Shown here: one piece after another, positions 11,933-23,900 of the stretch
Layout: every line of letters begins with the position of its first letter
Position numbering within the stretch: position 1 is the stretch's first letter
Assembly: GCF_003073045.1 (NCBI RefSeq)
Contig: NC_037592.1
Coordinates: 39,985,760 to 40,049,759 of the forward strand
Length of the DNA: 64,000 nt
Origin: Pomacea canaliculata
Lineage: Eukaryota > Mollusca > Gastropoda > Architaenioglossa > Ampullariidae
Direction of reading: 5' to 3'
Notes under the pieces: model-generated
What the model saw: the letters and a program-made list of their open reading frames with translations, nothing else
What the model was told of the DNA's origin: nothing
Database searches by the model: none
Made by a program: the position numbers and the translations under genes

Positions 11933-14900
11933 ATGGACGGGGTCCTGGTTTTTCTGGTCCTCTGTGGGACTCTGGCACCTGCACACAGTGCACTTACTCC
12001 TCCTGCAACCTTCCTTCCTTCCAACCCCTACACCACCACTCCAGCCACCCCTCCTCAGCCGACGACTAGAGCTGCGACAACCGTGAAACCAAGTGTCATG
12101 AGGTAAGGATGAATGACCCAACCTATGATCCTCATTCCACTCCACAACCACCTCTCGGCCATTTGTTACTTCAACAACTTCTTTTTATTTGTCAAGAAGT
12201 TTCACTGATTCACTTGCATCCTCACTTTTTCTAGCATCTATTACACTTCCAGATACTGTATAAGCTTATATTTTGTTTTATTTATGTTGAAGTCTTGTTC
12301 AGTCCAACTTTGCGATTTGATAATAAAACAATCAAATGTAGACAAATAGATTGAAGTATTGTACACAGTCATTCAGACATCCTCCCCAGAAAGCTTCTAA
12401 CCGTCATGTGTACACGTGCAGTGGCACCTACCTGCTGACAGTGCCACAGAAAGCTATACCCGGTTTCAACTTCACCCTGGGGTACGAGTCGTTTGTCGAC
12501 AGACCGGTGGAGCTTCATGCCAGAATCTATGAGATGGTGTATGATGGTGCGGCGGGTAGATATGCATACCCGACTGTCGTCACCGCTACTGGCTCCTTTG
12601 TCAAAGGTCAGCGGACTTCTTGTGGACTGCGGTGTTGGGAGATGTCTGGAAAACTGGACAAATACTTCCAGATTTTTACTGTGCTTCAACTTGTAGATAT
12701 GAGGCTAACAATTTTTATATTTGTTTTTGGTCGAAGACGATAGAGAATTTGTCGACTAAATTTAGAGACCAAAGGCCATCACTGGCTAGGAGCTTTATAG
12801 TTCCAAAGAAAATATTTCCTTTCCAAAATAAATAATGAATGGTCACGTATTCATTTATAGCATGTTCACCCTAAATAAATACGTTTTAAAACTATTTAAA
12901 TCGATTGCCTTTTCTTATTATATAAACGAACGTAAGATAAATTTATAGTCTAGGTCCAATACAAAAAAGATATGCTTGTTTTGAAAGATGAAAGCTACAA
13001 AACAGCAATTTGATTTGTTTCAGGTCAGCCTGGTCTGCTAGACCTACCTGTAAGTCCAGTTTTGTTCACTTTGTTGTATTAATTCTGTTATTATAAAAAT
13101 AATTGCTGACTCAATTCACATTGTTATTCCTTATGAAAATAATCAGTGTTTCTTGTTCTTTTCTTTCTTTTTTTTTATTTGTTTGCTTGACTTCTAGTTG
13201 CCGTCCAATCTGAGGCAAGGGAATTACTACTGGGAGATGGGCTGCAACGACTGCGATTTCCTCCCATCTACTAACTACAACGACTATGCTGTTCACACCA
13301 CAAAGTACTATGTTAGTGGAGGGCTAAACGTGGCCTACGACATCACAACTATTCTGGTACAGACGGACAAAGCCATCTACAAGCCCGGACAACTCGGTAG
13401 GTCCTTTTAATTGTTTATTTGTGGATTACAATGTTTTGTCAGTGGCAGCTGCTAGTAGGAGAGACAGAGAACAAACGAAAGGAAACTTTCACAAATAAAG
13501 TGCACTGAGCTATAGAGAAGAAGGAATTTAAAAAAGAATATGTTCTGGTGTATCACAAATACAATCACCAAATCCAGATGAGACAACAATAAGACAGACA
13601 GCAGCGCCCTCCAGCCGGTTGGGCCAAGGGACATCACTCTCCCCTGTTCAGTAAACCTTCAATAATCAAATATTTTCTCAGCAAATGAATAAGATTCGCT
13701 AAATACAAAATTTTTGGCCTTTTTTGACCTTTTTGTCCAATCACATGAAAATAACTCAGCTGCCCCTGTCGACAATTAACCAATCATAACAAAAGGTCAG
13801 ATGGTATTTCAACCTGACATTACATGTTTGTCAAAGATGGCAAGTCTTCTATATAAATTCATGAACAGCATTTCTCTGACAGACCCTGTAACATTTTATT
13901 GTGCAGTGCATTACAGGGTGTTTGCAGTTTACCCAGACCTCAGGATGTACACTGGAAAATTCCAGATAGAAGTTTCGGTAAGAGGTCGAAGACAGATAAA
14001 AACTTTCTCGCTAACCCTTCCAGTTGCCTTCTCATGCTCACAACAATACTGTTATATCGAATAAGTTGTTGTTTTTATATTGAGAGTAAAAGGGAAGTTT
14101 GGCATGTTAAATATAAATATAATTAATCAGTGTGCTTGCTGTAATAGTTTACATTTTTATTTCTCATTTCGACTGTTGTATATATTGGTTATAAGTCAAA
14201 CAGGTCTATTAAGCCTTCGTTCACTTTTCTTTTAACTAACACAGCAAAATACTACCCAAAATCACAATGGAAGATAGGTCTTAAAAGTTAAGGACATTTC
14301 TGTCTACAGGATCCTAATGGAAATAAAATTCAAAGGCTGTCGGAAGTGTCTGGAACACAAGGTGTAGTGGAAGGAAGTCTAGGGTTAGCCGACAAGCCTC
14401 TCTTTGGAGACTGGACTATCTCGGTACAAATTCAGGTAAAGAGAGTTGCTTCTGTATTTAATTTAATGAAAAATGGATCTACTATCTATATATGCGCGCG
14501 CGTGTGTGTGTGTGTGTGCCCTTTGTGAGTTGTGCTCATTCTCTCACAAACTCTTTCCAGCAAATGGGTTTGTGTGACTCACGTTCAGACAATATTGTCT
14601 TTTTGCAGACAACAACACGTTCTGACTCGTATTCTAAGAAGTTCTCGGTGCAGGAATACAGTAAGTATTGAAGACTTACCACAATATCACATGACGTACA
14701 ACTAGCAATCAGCTGTCTACTGCAGCTTAACAACATTCCTTTCAATCATTTATTGTATGTCTATATACTCTTGGGTATTTTCCGGTAGTATTTGGAAAAC
14801 ATCTTTTGAACATTTTGTGACGCAGTGTTTGTTTAAATTTGTTTCAGCCTTGCCGAGGTTTGAAGTCAACGTCGACGTACCGTCCTACGTGCTGCTGACG

Positions 14901-17900
14901 GACGAAGACGTCAAAGGATCCGTGAAGGCCACGTAAGTGTTCTTAATGAGATAGTTTGTCGCGACACAGTAGTTCACTACGTCGACAAAGGTTGAGAGCT
15001 AATGCCAGATTGCACAATGTAATAAAAAGAAAAACAACTTTTGACTTTTATTTGCTGCAACATGTAACGACGCCATTCTTTCTCATGATTTATCAAACTC
15101 CTTCAAAATCCAGAAACAGACGAAGGATTTATACATATTTTGCACAACAATGATTTTTAATACAATATAAATTCAATAAATAAATGGGATAATGATAGAA
15201 GAGAGAAAGCAACGCTCTACACGAAACAATTTTTCATTCACTGATTTTTCCGACTCAATATATTCTTTGTTTGCAGCTACACGTTTGGTCAGCCGGTGAA
15301 AGGCATGGTAGAGCTCCACGTGTCCTCCATGGCGGGGCTGGACTACTGCGGCAAAGAACCTCCCTTCATGCAGATCGCCTTTGACGTCAGTATACCGTTG
15401 TTTGTTTGTTTTTTTTTAATTTAATTTTTTTTTACGTCAGTCTACGGACTTGTTTTTGCTTTTGACGTCAGTCTATGATCTTGTTTCTTCTTTTGACGTC
15501 AGTCTATGAACATTGCTTCAGCTGTTGACGTCATCATTGTAAATTCAAGTTGGCTAAAACTATAGTTTCTAAAATTGTATCTTAGCAAATGAATAATAAT
15601 TAAACTGCACAAATAAAGTTTACACTCAAAATTATTGATAAGAAATAATCCTATAGAAATACTTACCTGACTCAACTATAGTCAGGTAGATAAAATCTGT
15701 TTTGGGAAGATAATTTCTTAGATAATGAACGTTGGTGATGGTCTTGATGTAAATGTTTTCGTTTGTCTTCAGGTTTATTTTTAATTTGACCTTCTCATCA
15801 TTCAAAACCTGTTTATCAGATATACTAATTCAAATATCTAGACATGCAGGTTTAACTTTTGTTGTTGTTTTACTGATTTCCTTCGGGCCTGAAGTACAAG
15901 ATTGCTCCTGTCCTTTAATGCAGATTGACGGAGAAGCGAAGTTCTCTGTACCCCGGGTAGACATCAGCCGTGTGGTGAGCACCTACGACGGTTCTCAGAT
16001 TAAGGTGTGTATATGACACAATCACACTCAGAAAGGAAGAAAGTAGAAACATCTGTATTCTTTTGTTCAAGAAGAAAAGCATTGAAACACATGTTTTGAA
16101 TATCTAAGTTTTTCTTCTGCATTTGCCAAATTTGTTTTTTAGACTTTTGAGCATGGTTTTCAAACTTCAATACTGATTACGATTACCAGTCTGCATATTT
16201 CAGATTCTTCTCGTATGTCTCTATTTTGGGTATATTTAAAATAAGAAATTCAAGTAAAGAATTTGGTAAAGTAACCCAGACGACAAAGTAAATATGTTTA
16301 ACATACTTGTGTTTAGATAACAGCCATTGTGAAGGAGACGTTGACGGACGTGAAGCTGCAGGGGTCGGCGGTGGTGACCTACAGGAGCACGCCGTACAAA
16401 GTGACCATACTGGACAACACGCCTGGTGTCTTCAAGCCTGGACTTCCATTCAGTGTCTTTGTGAGTTGTCTGTCACAAAGAACACGATTGAAGAAATTGT
16501 TAGCTTCATATTCTAGAAATGAGTGTTTTAACATAGTTTATTTTTAAATCCTAGTCTGCTGGTTCAAGTCTTAACACACTGGGTCCGAAATATTTATTGC
16601 ATGATTCTACGCGCTGTTGCCTTAACAGGTTTGTGAAGAGTTTAATGGCCAGTAAACCTCGATTTCGCTTTTTGTAGCGACTTGCCGATAAATATACAAC
16701 TAACTTGCTGGATCTTGTTTTTGCACAGGCCAAGGCTTCAATGCAAGACGACAGTCCAGTGGCTGGTGCCACCACCATGACCATCTTCACAACGGCTCAC
16801 TACAACATCCCCGCGGACAACAGCTTCCTGTACGGGGTGTCACAGTTCACGGGTACCTACCCGTTGCCAGTAAGGACGATTGATGTTCCTCCATCCGGTG
16901 TAGTCAAGATCGACATCGACATCCCCTCCAACGCCACCTCGCTTGACGTCACTGTGAGTTTCTTGGGTATTTTGGGTGGAATGGCTAATAGGAAGCTGGC
17001 ATAATTCACACTTTTAATTTCCTTCATTTTTCAGGGACTCTCTGTCACCCTTCTCTCTCTCTTATCCTCCTGTGTGTGTTGATATCTCGTCCATCAACTG
17101 AATCTGCAGCAAAATATGTATTTCTTATATTTCACAAATGCTGTAATTTGCTAAAACCGTAATTTAAACTAACAGCTTTCTATCTCTCTATCCTCACTGA
17201 TTATTTTAGCTCAGTTAATCTTTTTAGGTAATATATGATGAGTTATTATTCACGTCTTTGTCTTCAAACTTTTCAAACAGGTTGACTTTAAAGGCGTGAA
17301 AGCCAGCAAGAATATCAACAAAATGTTCTCCATTAGCAATAACTACCTGCAGCTGACACTTCTCGACAACAACCTGAAGGTAGTCCTTGTTACATTCAGT
17401 ATTCATTATATTAACTGCCAGTGCTCACACGGAGTTAGGCAAAAGAACAAAGCTCTTCAACATTTTGAGAAAACGTCTTTATGAAAATTTTATAAAAAAT
17501 CAGAATTACTGTATACTCAGTAAATTCTCTACAAATCAGTCTTTACCATATCTAGATGGATTCTGCTTAAGAAGACATTTTTCAGTCTTTTTTATGTAGT
17601 TTGTAAGAACAGTTTGTTACTGTTATTCCCAGATGTCAGAAGTGAACTTAAGTATTACTGAGAAAGAATCGGGTGATCTGCATAATGATTAACAGAGTGT
17701 TTAAGAGAAAATTGTAGTATTCTGTGTACATTTTTCCAATTAAGGACACCTGTTCAGAATGTCATTATTTTGACAGAAAGCAAATGGAAGTGAGAAGAAC
17801 ATGAAAAGATAAAAGTTTGAATTTTGTACAGAGTGGTCAGACAGCCCGCATTCGAGCAAAGTCCACGGAACCTGTTTATCGTCTCTGGTACCAGGTAGTC

Positions 17901-20900
17901 GCTTACCTTATGTTTTGCATGGCTTTTTATTATCATTGTTGTTGTTGTTCTTGTTGTTGTTATTGTTATTGTTGTTGTTGTTGTTGTTATTAGGAGCAGT
18001 TGCCAAGTGACATCTATGGCGGCACATCATAGAGTTCTTTCACCTTTAGATAATTAACCTTGCTTGTGGCAACAAGTTCCCCAGAGAGGCATTGCTGGTA
18101 GTCTTTGTTGTCAGATCCGATCCCCCATTCTATTATAATTAAAATTTTAACAGTAGGCATCCTTTCTGAGCTTATGAGTCATCCTAATATCTTTTTTGTC
18201 TCCTGTAGGTTCTTTCCAGAGGACTAGTCTACGAAGCCACCAGTGTGGACGCTAAAGGTCAGCACGTGATGGTCATTGACATTCCAGTGACCCCTGACCT
18301 GGCGCCAACCGCCCACATGATGGCCTACTACGTGCGTCCTGACCTTGAAATCGTGGCGGACAGCATCGCCTTCAACGTCGACGGAGTCTTCGAAAACGAG
18401 GCTAGAACGCATTTTCGTGTCCATTAGTAATGTCTGAATTTGAGACAGTTTTCTATCTTTCGGGCCTTTGAATTATCCCCAATTATCCAATGTTCGCTGC
18501 TTTATGTTTAAATTGATATTATTGATTACACAGCCTAAAATAATATCTATAATTATGAAAAGTATGCTCCATGACGAAAATATTTCCAACACACCTGTAC
18601 AGGTAACTCTGGAACTCAGCACCAACAAAAGCGAGCCGCACACTGACCTGGATGTCTACCTCACCGCTGACCCTGACTCCATGGTCTACTTGCTCGCTGT
18701 CGACCAGAGTGTCCTACTCATGAAAACCGGAAACGACGTCACACCAGACGAGGCCAGTGTGACCTCCCTTTGTTATTGTATTCATACTGCGTTGTCCTGT
18801 GTCTTTGTAAAAATTAAAACACAAAGAAACTTCCTTTCTGACTCAGTAATTGTGTTTCCTGTCCAGGTGGCAGAGGCAGCTGCAAGCTACAGTGTAGGCA
18901 CGAAGCCATCCGACTCGGCTTTCGCTCTTTCCCTCAGTCAGCGAAACATCGCAGGTACCATCCAGGTAACCACAGTAGTTGCTGTCTGATTAACTTCTAT
19001 TGTTACATGAAATTTGTTTCCACTTGGGAACTAAGCTCCGACATTTCCCAGAAGACCATGTCCATGTGATCAGTGTAAGCAATGTTTACAACGTTTATGA
19101 TGGAGAATAAATGCGGGTCATATCTACAGTTTGACAAGATACTTATACTCTATTCGACAAGATCAAAGTTCACCCAGATGTCAAGGGTTCGATTTTAGGG
19201 TTGTCTGTGTGTATTTGCAGGAAGCCGGTGTCAGGGTGTTCTCTGATGCAAACCTCTACGCCACTTCCGCTCCCACATCTTCGTTGCCATGTAATTATTT
19301 TTTGTGCATGTTGTCTGTGTTTGTGTTTACACCAATTTGTGTACACATCTTCCAGTGTGGAGCACTTGTTACCGCCGTGAAAGTTTTTGTCACTGTCATT
19401 GTTTTACTCGCTTCTAAGAGAGAGGGTTCTTTGCTGCTGTCGTTTCTTTTTGTCGTCTCAGGGAGTAAAATGTGGATCTTTACAAAAACTTGAATAATAA
19501 GGGGCTGACGATAGTCGTTCTTCTGATTTCTGAGGACAGTAAATGCTTGTTGCTGGTCAAACTGGTTTAAGGATTGAAAAGCCGAGAGGTAGCAATGATG
19601 TATGCAGATTACATTCATTTCTTTCATTTAACCTAATCATTGTGTAACGAGTATATATTTCCTATTTCTTTGCAGATGATCCATCAATTTACGGGCGTAA
19701 GTATCCAACTGTATCTGGTGTTAGGAATGTATGTGTGTGTTGGGGGGGGGGGAGAAAGAAATTATTTCAACATTTATTTGTATGTATTATCTAGTACGAT
19801 CACTATCTTAAATTACCCTTGTGGATAAATAAAATTATATTGTAATCTGCTATAATTTTTAACTAAAAACTTTGGAGAGACACACAAACTAATTATTATA
19901 TTGCTTTTACAGCTGCTTCCTTGGCGATTCAACCAACATTTAGTAAGTATATATATATATGTACAGTACATAACAGGTACAATAAGATCGTTTCAATGTA
20001 AAAGCTGTGGTTTGGAAAGTGTTTATATGGCCATGAATACATATGGTCTGCAGTATTTATATTTAAGTGTTTGCTTGAAAGGAATCTATAGTTATTCGCC
20101 TATTTTCTTCATGCACTTGGGGAGGGGAGTATATGCTCATAAGTTTTAATTTCCTCACTGTTTAAGGACGCATTAGAAGGAATTGCTTTTAATTATTGCA
20201 ATATCTAATTTGCAGACCCACAGTTTTGGGGAACTCAAGGTATTACAATATTTCTTTTCTCTCTTTTTTTCATTCTTTCTTTCTTTCTTTCTTTCTTTTT
20301 TTCTTTGTTTCTTTAGACGTGAGTTACGTATGAGCTACAGTAATATGATTTACGTGGTAGCGGGATATAAACCGAGATTTATTCGCTGATTTTCTTTATG
20401 AACTGGGGGAGAGGAGTCCTATGCCTTTGAACCACTAAAACCGTTGGCTGACTGTATTCTTCAAAAATAAGTTACCATAATGGTCATTAGAAGCTTAATA
20501 AAAAAAATTGATCTTTTACTCATGTTACACTTGATGGATAAATGTTATATTTACATATGCCTACACCCCTTGACTAAGTGTACGTCTGGTACGTTCAGGT
20601 GTCTTCGTGAGGTTTAACCACGGACGTGTACAGGTGGACTGCTGTCTGTCTGCCGAGACCAACACTTAGCCTCCGCTGTTAGTCTCGGCGAGCCTAAACA
20701 ATGAATGTAACTAAACCGGAAGCTTTGTACACACCAGCCTCGTTTTAGTAGTTAACTGAAAAAAAATCGTCTGCCAGCAGTCCAGTCATACAAGTTCGTG
20801 GTTTAGTCTCCTTTCCTTTTAAAGACATGTAAGAAGGAATTGATGACAGTAATTGTGATATGTAATTTGCAGCCCCGATGTTTGGACAACCTCTACGTAA

Positions 20901-23900
20901 GAAATCTTTCTTTTATTTACTTATCTAAGTAGTTATAATAATGTCGGCTGATTATATTTTCGAAATTGTCATTAGACAAAAATTGTGAATGCTACACATA
21001 GCATAAATAAAAACAATAGCTTCAATATAAAAATTGCCGCCTTTCAAACGTCTTAACTTTTTGAAATTAATATCGTAACAAAGTATAAGAAATATATATG
21101 TCATATTGATAACTTATTAGTGTTACTCTGCAGATGATCAGGCAGACACACACCAGTTGGCCGAAAGATACCGAGATATATAAAATTAATTTACAAAAAT
21201 ATAAAAAATCTAACTTCATGCTCATGTGCGTGTCTCAATATGTAAGTACAGATGCGCGTGTAAGTCTCCAAAGGCAGGTCAAGGTAGGTAGAGAGGTAGG
21301 TCAGTTATAGTCGATGCTGTATCACTAATGTACAGGAAAATATAATAATATAAATGTCAAGATTCCTTCAAAAGAAAATAATCTACTATTTCTTCTTTTA
21401 CCCACTGGTGTGTAGCAGCCATGACATTCCAGCCAGGCAGGGGTAAGTAAACTGCAGTTCCTCTTTTCGTTCTTTTGTTTTCATTTCCATCTTCTGTATC
21501 TCTACAGTTTGAAGTAAGACTGTTAAGGAATCTCTAGGCACCGGTGCCACACCAAACTCTAAAATATTTGGATAGAGGATGTACACTAGCGCCATCATCA
21601 ACTTCTTACAAAATCTTGAAACAAATAAAGTATTGTGATTGTCTCTATTACAGCTCCAGGAAACGGTGGAAGTGGAGGTAATATAAAGTTGTTTGTTCCT
21701 TCTTTCTCTTCTTTCTTCTCCTTAGCCTTCTTGTTCTTGTTCTTGTTCTGTTTTCTGATGACGCAAGCATCACACGCTATATTGGCTGCTGTGCCTGTCA
21801 CGTGTCACGTGCTCAATCCGCCATATTTGTGTGTCACGAAGGTGACATGAAAAATTCATTAGACATGGCAAATGTCTAGTTGTGGATGTTCCAGAACACA
21901 AGTGTGTGGATTAATAATGCAAGTCTCTATTTAATAGAGGATTTGCTGAGACCGGCGACAGATTCTCGGGTGGCGCCGTAAACGACCTGAAAAATCAGCC
22001 TCTGCAGGAAGTTGAGCGGGTGCGCAACCTGTTCCCTGAGACCTGGCTTTGGCTCAATCAAACAGTCGGGTAGGCAACGACAGTTCTTTGTGAATAGGTC
22101 TTGCTTCCAATATAACTTTACTTTTTCTGCCTATTTAGGAAACGTTGCCAGCTGATTCAAAGTCTCGATTCCAACCAATTATTATCTCGTTTCAGTAAAT
22201 TCACATATTCACACAAACGTTTCATCAACGACCTAAAAGTGTAACTCATTGAAGGTCGGACTTAACGAAATTTGTTTACTAGCTCGGACGGCTCGGCCAC
22301 GATTCACACCACAGTCCCAGACACCATCACCTCCTGGATCACCACAGCCTTCGCCACCAACCTGCAGTCTGGCCTGGGAATCACTTCCTCTGCTGCTAAG
22401 GTACATAACTCTGTAACTGATCATTGTCATTGTCATTGTCATTGTCATCGATCCTCTGTGTAGTCACAACCTCTCCTGCTTTACAGTCTCTTACTGTTCT
22501 GCTCACGCGTTTAGTTGAAGCTGAACTGTCTTCTCTCTGTTGTTGTAATCCACGTGTAGACTCGCACGAACCTGTGACCGTCTTATGTCACCAGTTGACG
22601 GTCTTCCGCTCCTTCTTCGTGAGTCTCACCCTGCCTACGTCAGTCATCAGGGGAGAGTATGTTGTGGTGCAGGCCAGCGTCTTTAATTACCTCCCTTCAG
22701 ACGTGTCGGTAAGTAAACACGAAAACTAACTGAAGCTGATCACGTGTTTCAGAAATGACTTGGACAATTGATATTACTACTGCAAATTGACTTGGTCTTG
22801 ATATTGATGTTCTTCTGCAACTGCTCTGGTATTGTAAAAAACATGCATGACATTATAATGTACCCATGATGATGTGCAAGTACGGCTGTACTGTATTATA
22901 GAGCAGGTCACACACCGTTAGTTTACTCTTTGCAGGTGCTAGTGACACTACCAGCCTCTCACGAGTACTCCAGTGTCGTCATCGGCTCTGACGGAAGTGA
23001 GGTCATTGATGCCGGAGACCAAGAGCAGGCAGTGACTGTAAGCAGACGACTCCAGTTCTTACAATCTTCAAGTCTGTTATTTCCTTGACGCACATGTCAC
23101 TGTTCAACTTGAATATTTTCACTCAATGTTCGTCCCACGTGTGTCTACAGGTGAAGTCTAACGAGCAGGCTGTGGTGTACTTCCCCATCATCCCCACGGC
23201 CCTGGGAGCCATCGACATCGAGGTGTCCGCCAGGTCCACGCTGGCTGCTGATGCCGAACGTCGACAACTCAACGTTGAGGTGATGAGTTATGCTTTTACT
23301 CCTGTCCTGCATTCATTATTTATGAGTTTATTAGTTCCTTAGTTTGTTGTTTAGTCAGTTTCTGGGTTGGTTGTCCGACATCTTTATCAAATGTGTGTCA
23401 GGTCCATTCAAGCTCAGCCATTGACCGAGATCACCTCGAACCTTTTATTCATACTCATAGCACAAATTCTGTAAATTCTGTGCAGACAGAAGTTCAAAGA
23501 CCACACATCGAACATCATTATCAGTTTTTAACAACTTATGCAAATGGCCGTCCTTTTGTCACATACATATCTCTCCTCTCCAGGCTGAAGGCGTGCCCAA
23601 CGAGTTCAGTATCCCGGTCTTTATCAACCTCGGTCCTAACGGTTCGGACACCTTCACCCAGACATTCCCATCACCGTGCCTAGCGATGTCGTGGAAGGTT
23701 CCTCCAGGTCACGAGTAAAGGTCACAGGTAAGTCCTTTCTGACAGCTGAGACAATGAACCGTTACTGAACATGATACAAACGTTGCCTTACAAACAACAG
23801 CATTTTCTAAGTTTTCGGCCACAAATTTCTGTTCCTGGTACAAGAAATAAAATAAAGTGTCCTCTTTGTTTAGGGGACATTTTGGGACCCAGCGTTGATG

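Larger units (their letters stand above)
20090..20896 (+). repeat. Duplicated intron modules around bait microexons
   Basis: The segment 20,163-20,215 (AGAAGGAATTG ... aatttgcag) resembles 20,819-20,872, each directly in front of a 24-nt microexon. A second pair (TTATTCGC ... GGGGAGAGGAGT type) lies at about 20,094-20,130 and 20,379-20,420. Exon and upstream intron appear to have been duplicated together. Confidence 0.55.

Noticed and set aside
21132-21153. A seventh bait microexon after the acceptor TTACTCTGCAG
   Set aside because: No donor at a symmetric distance; the only nearby GT would give 22 nt and break phase.
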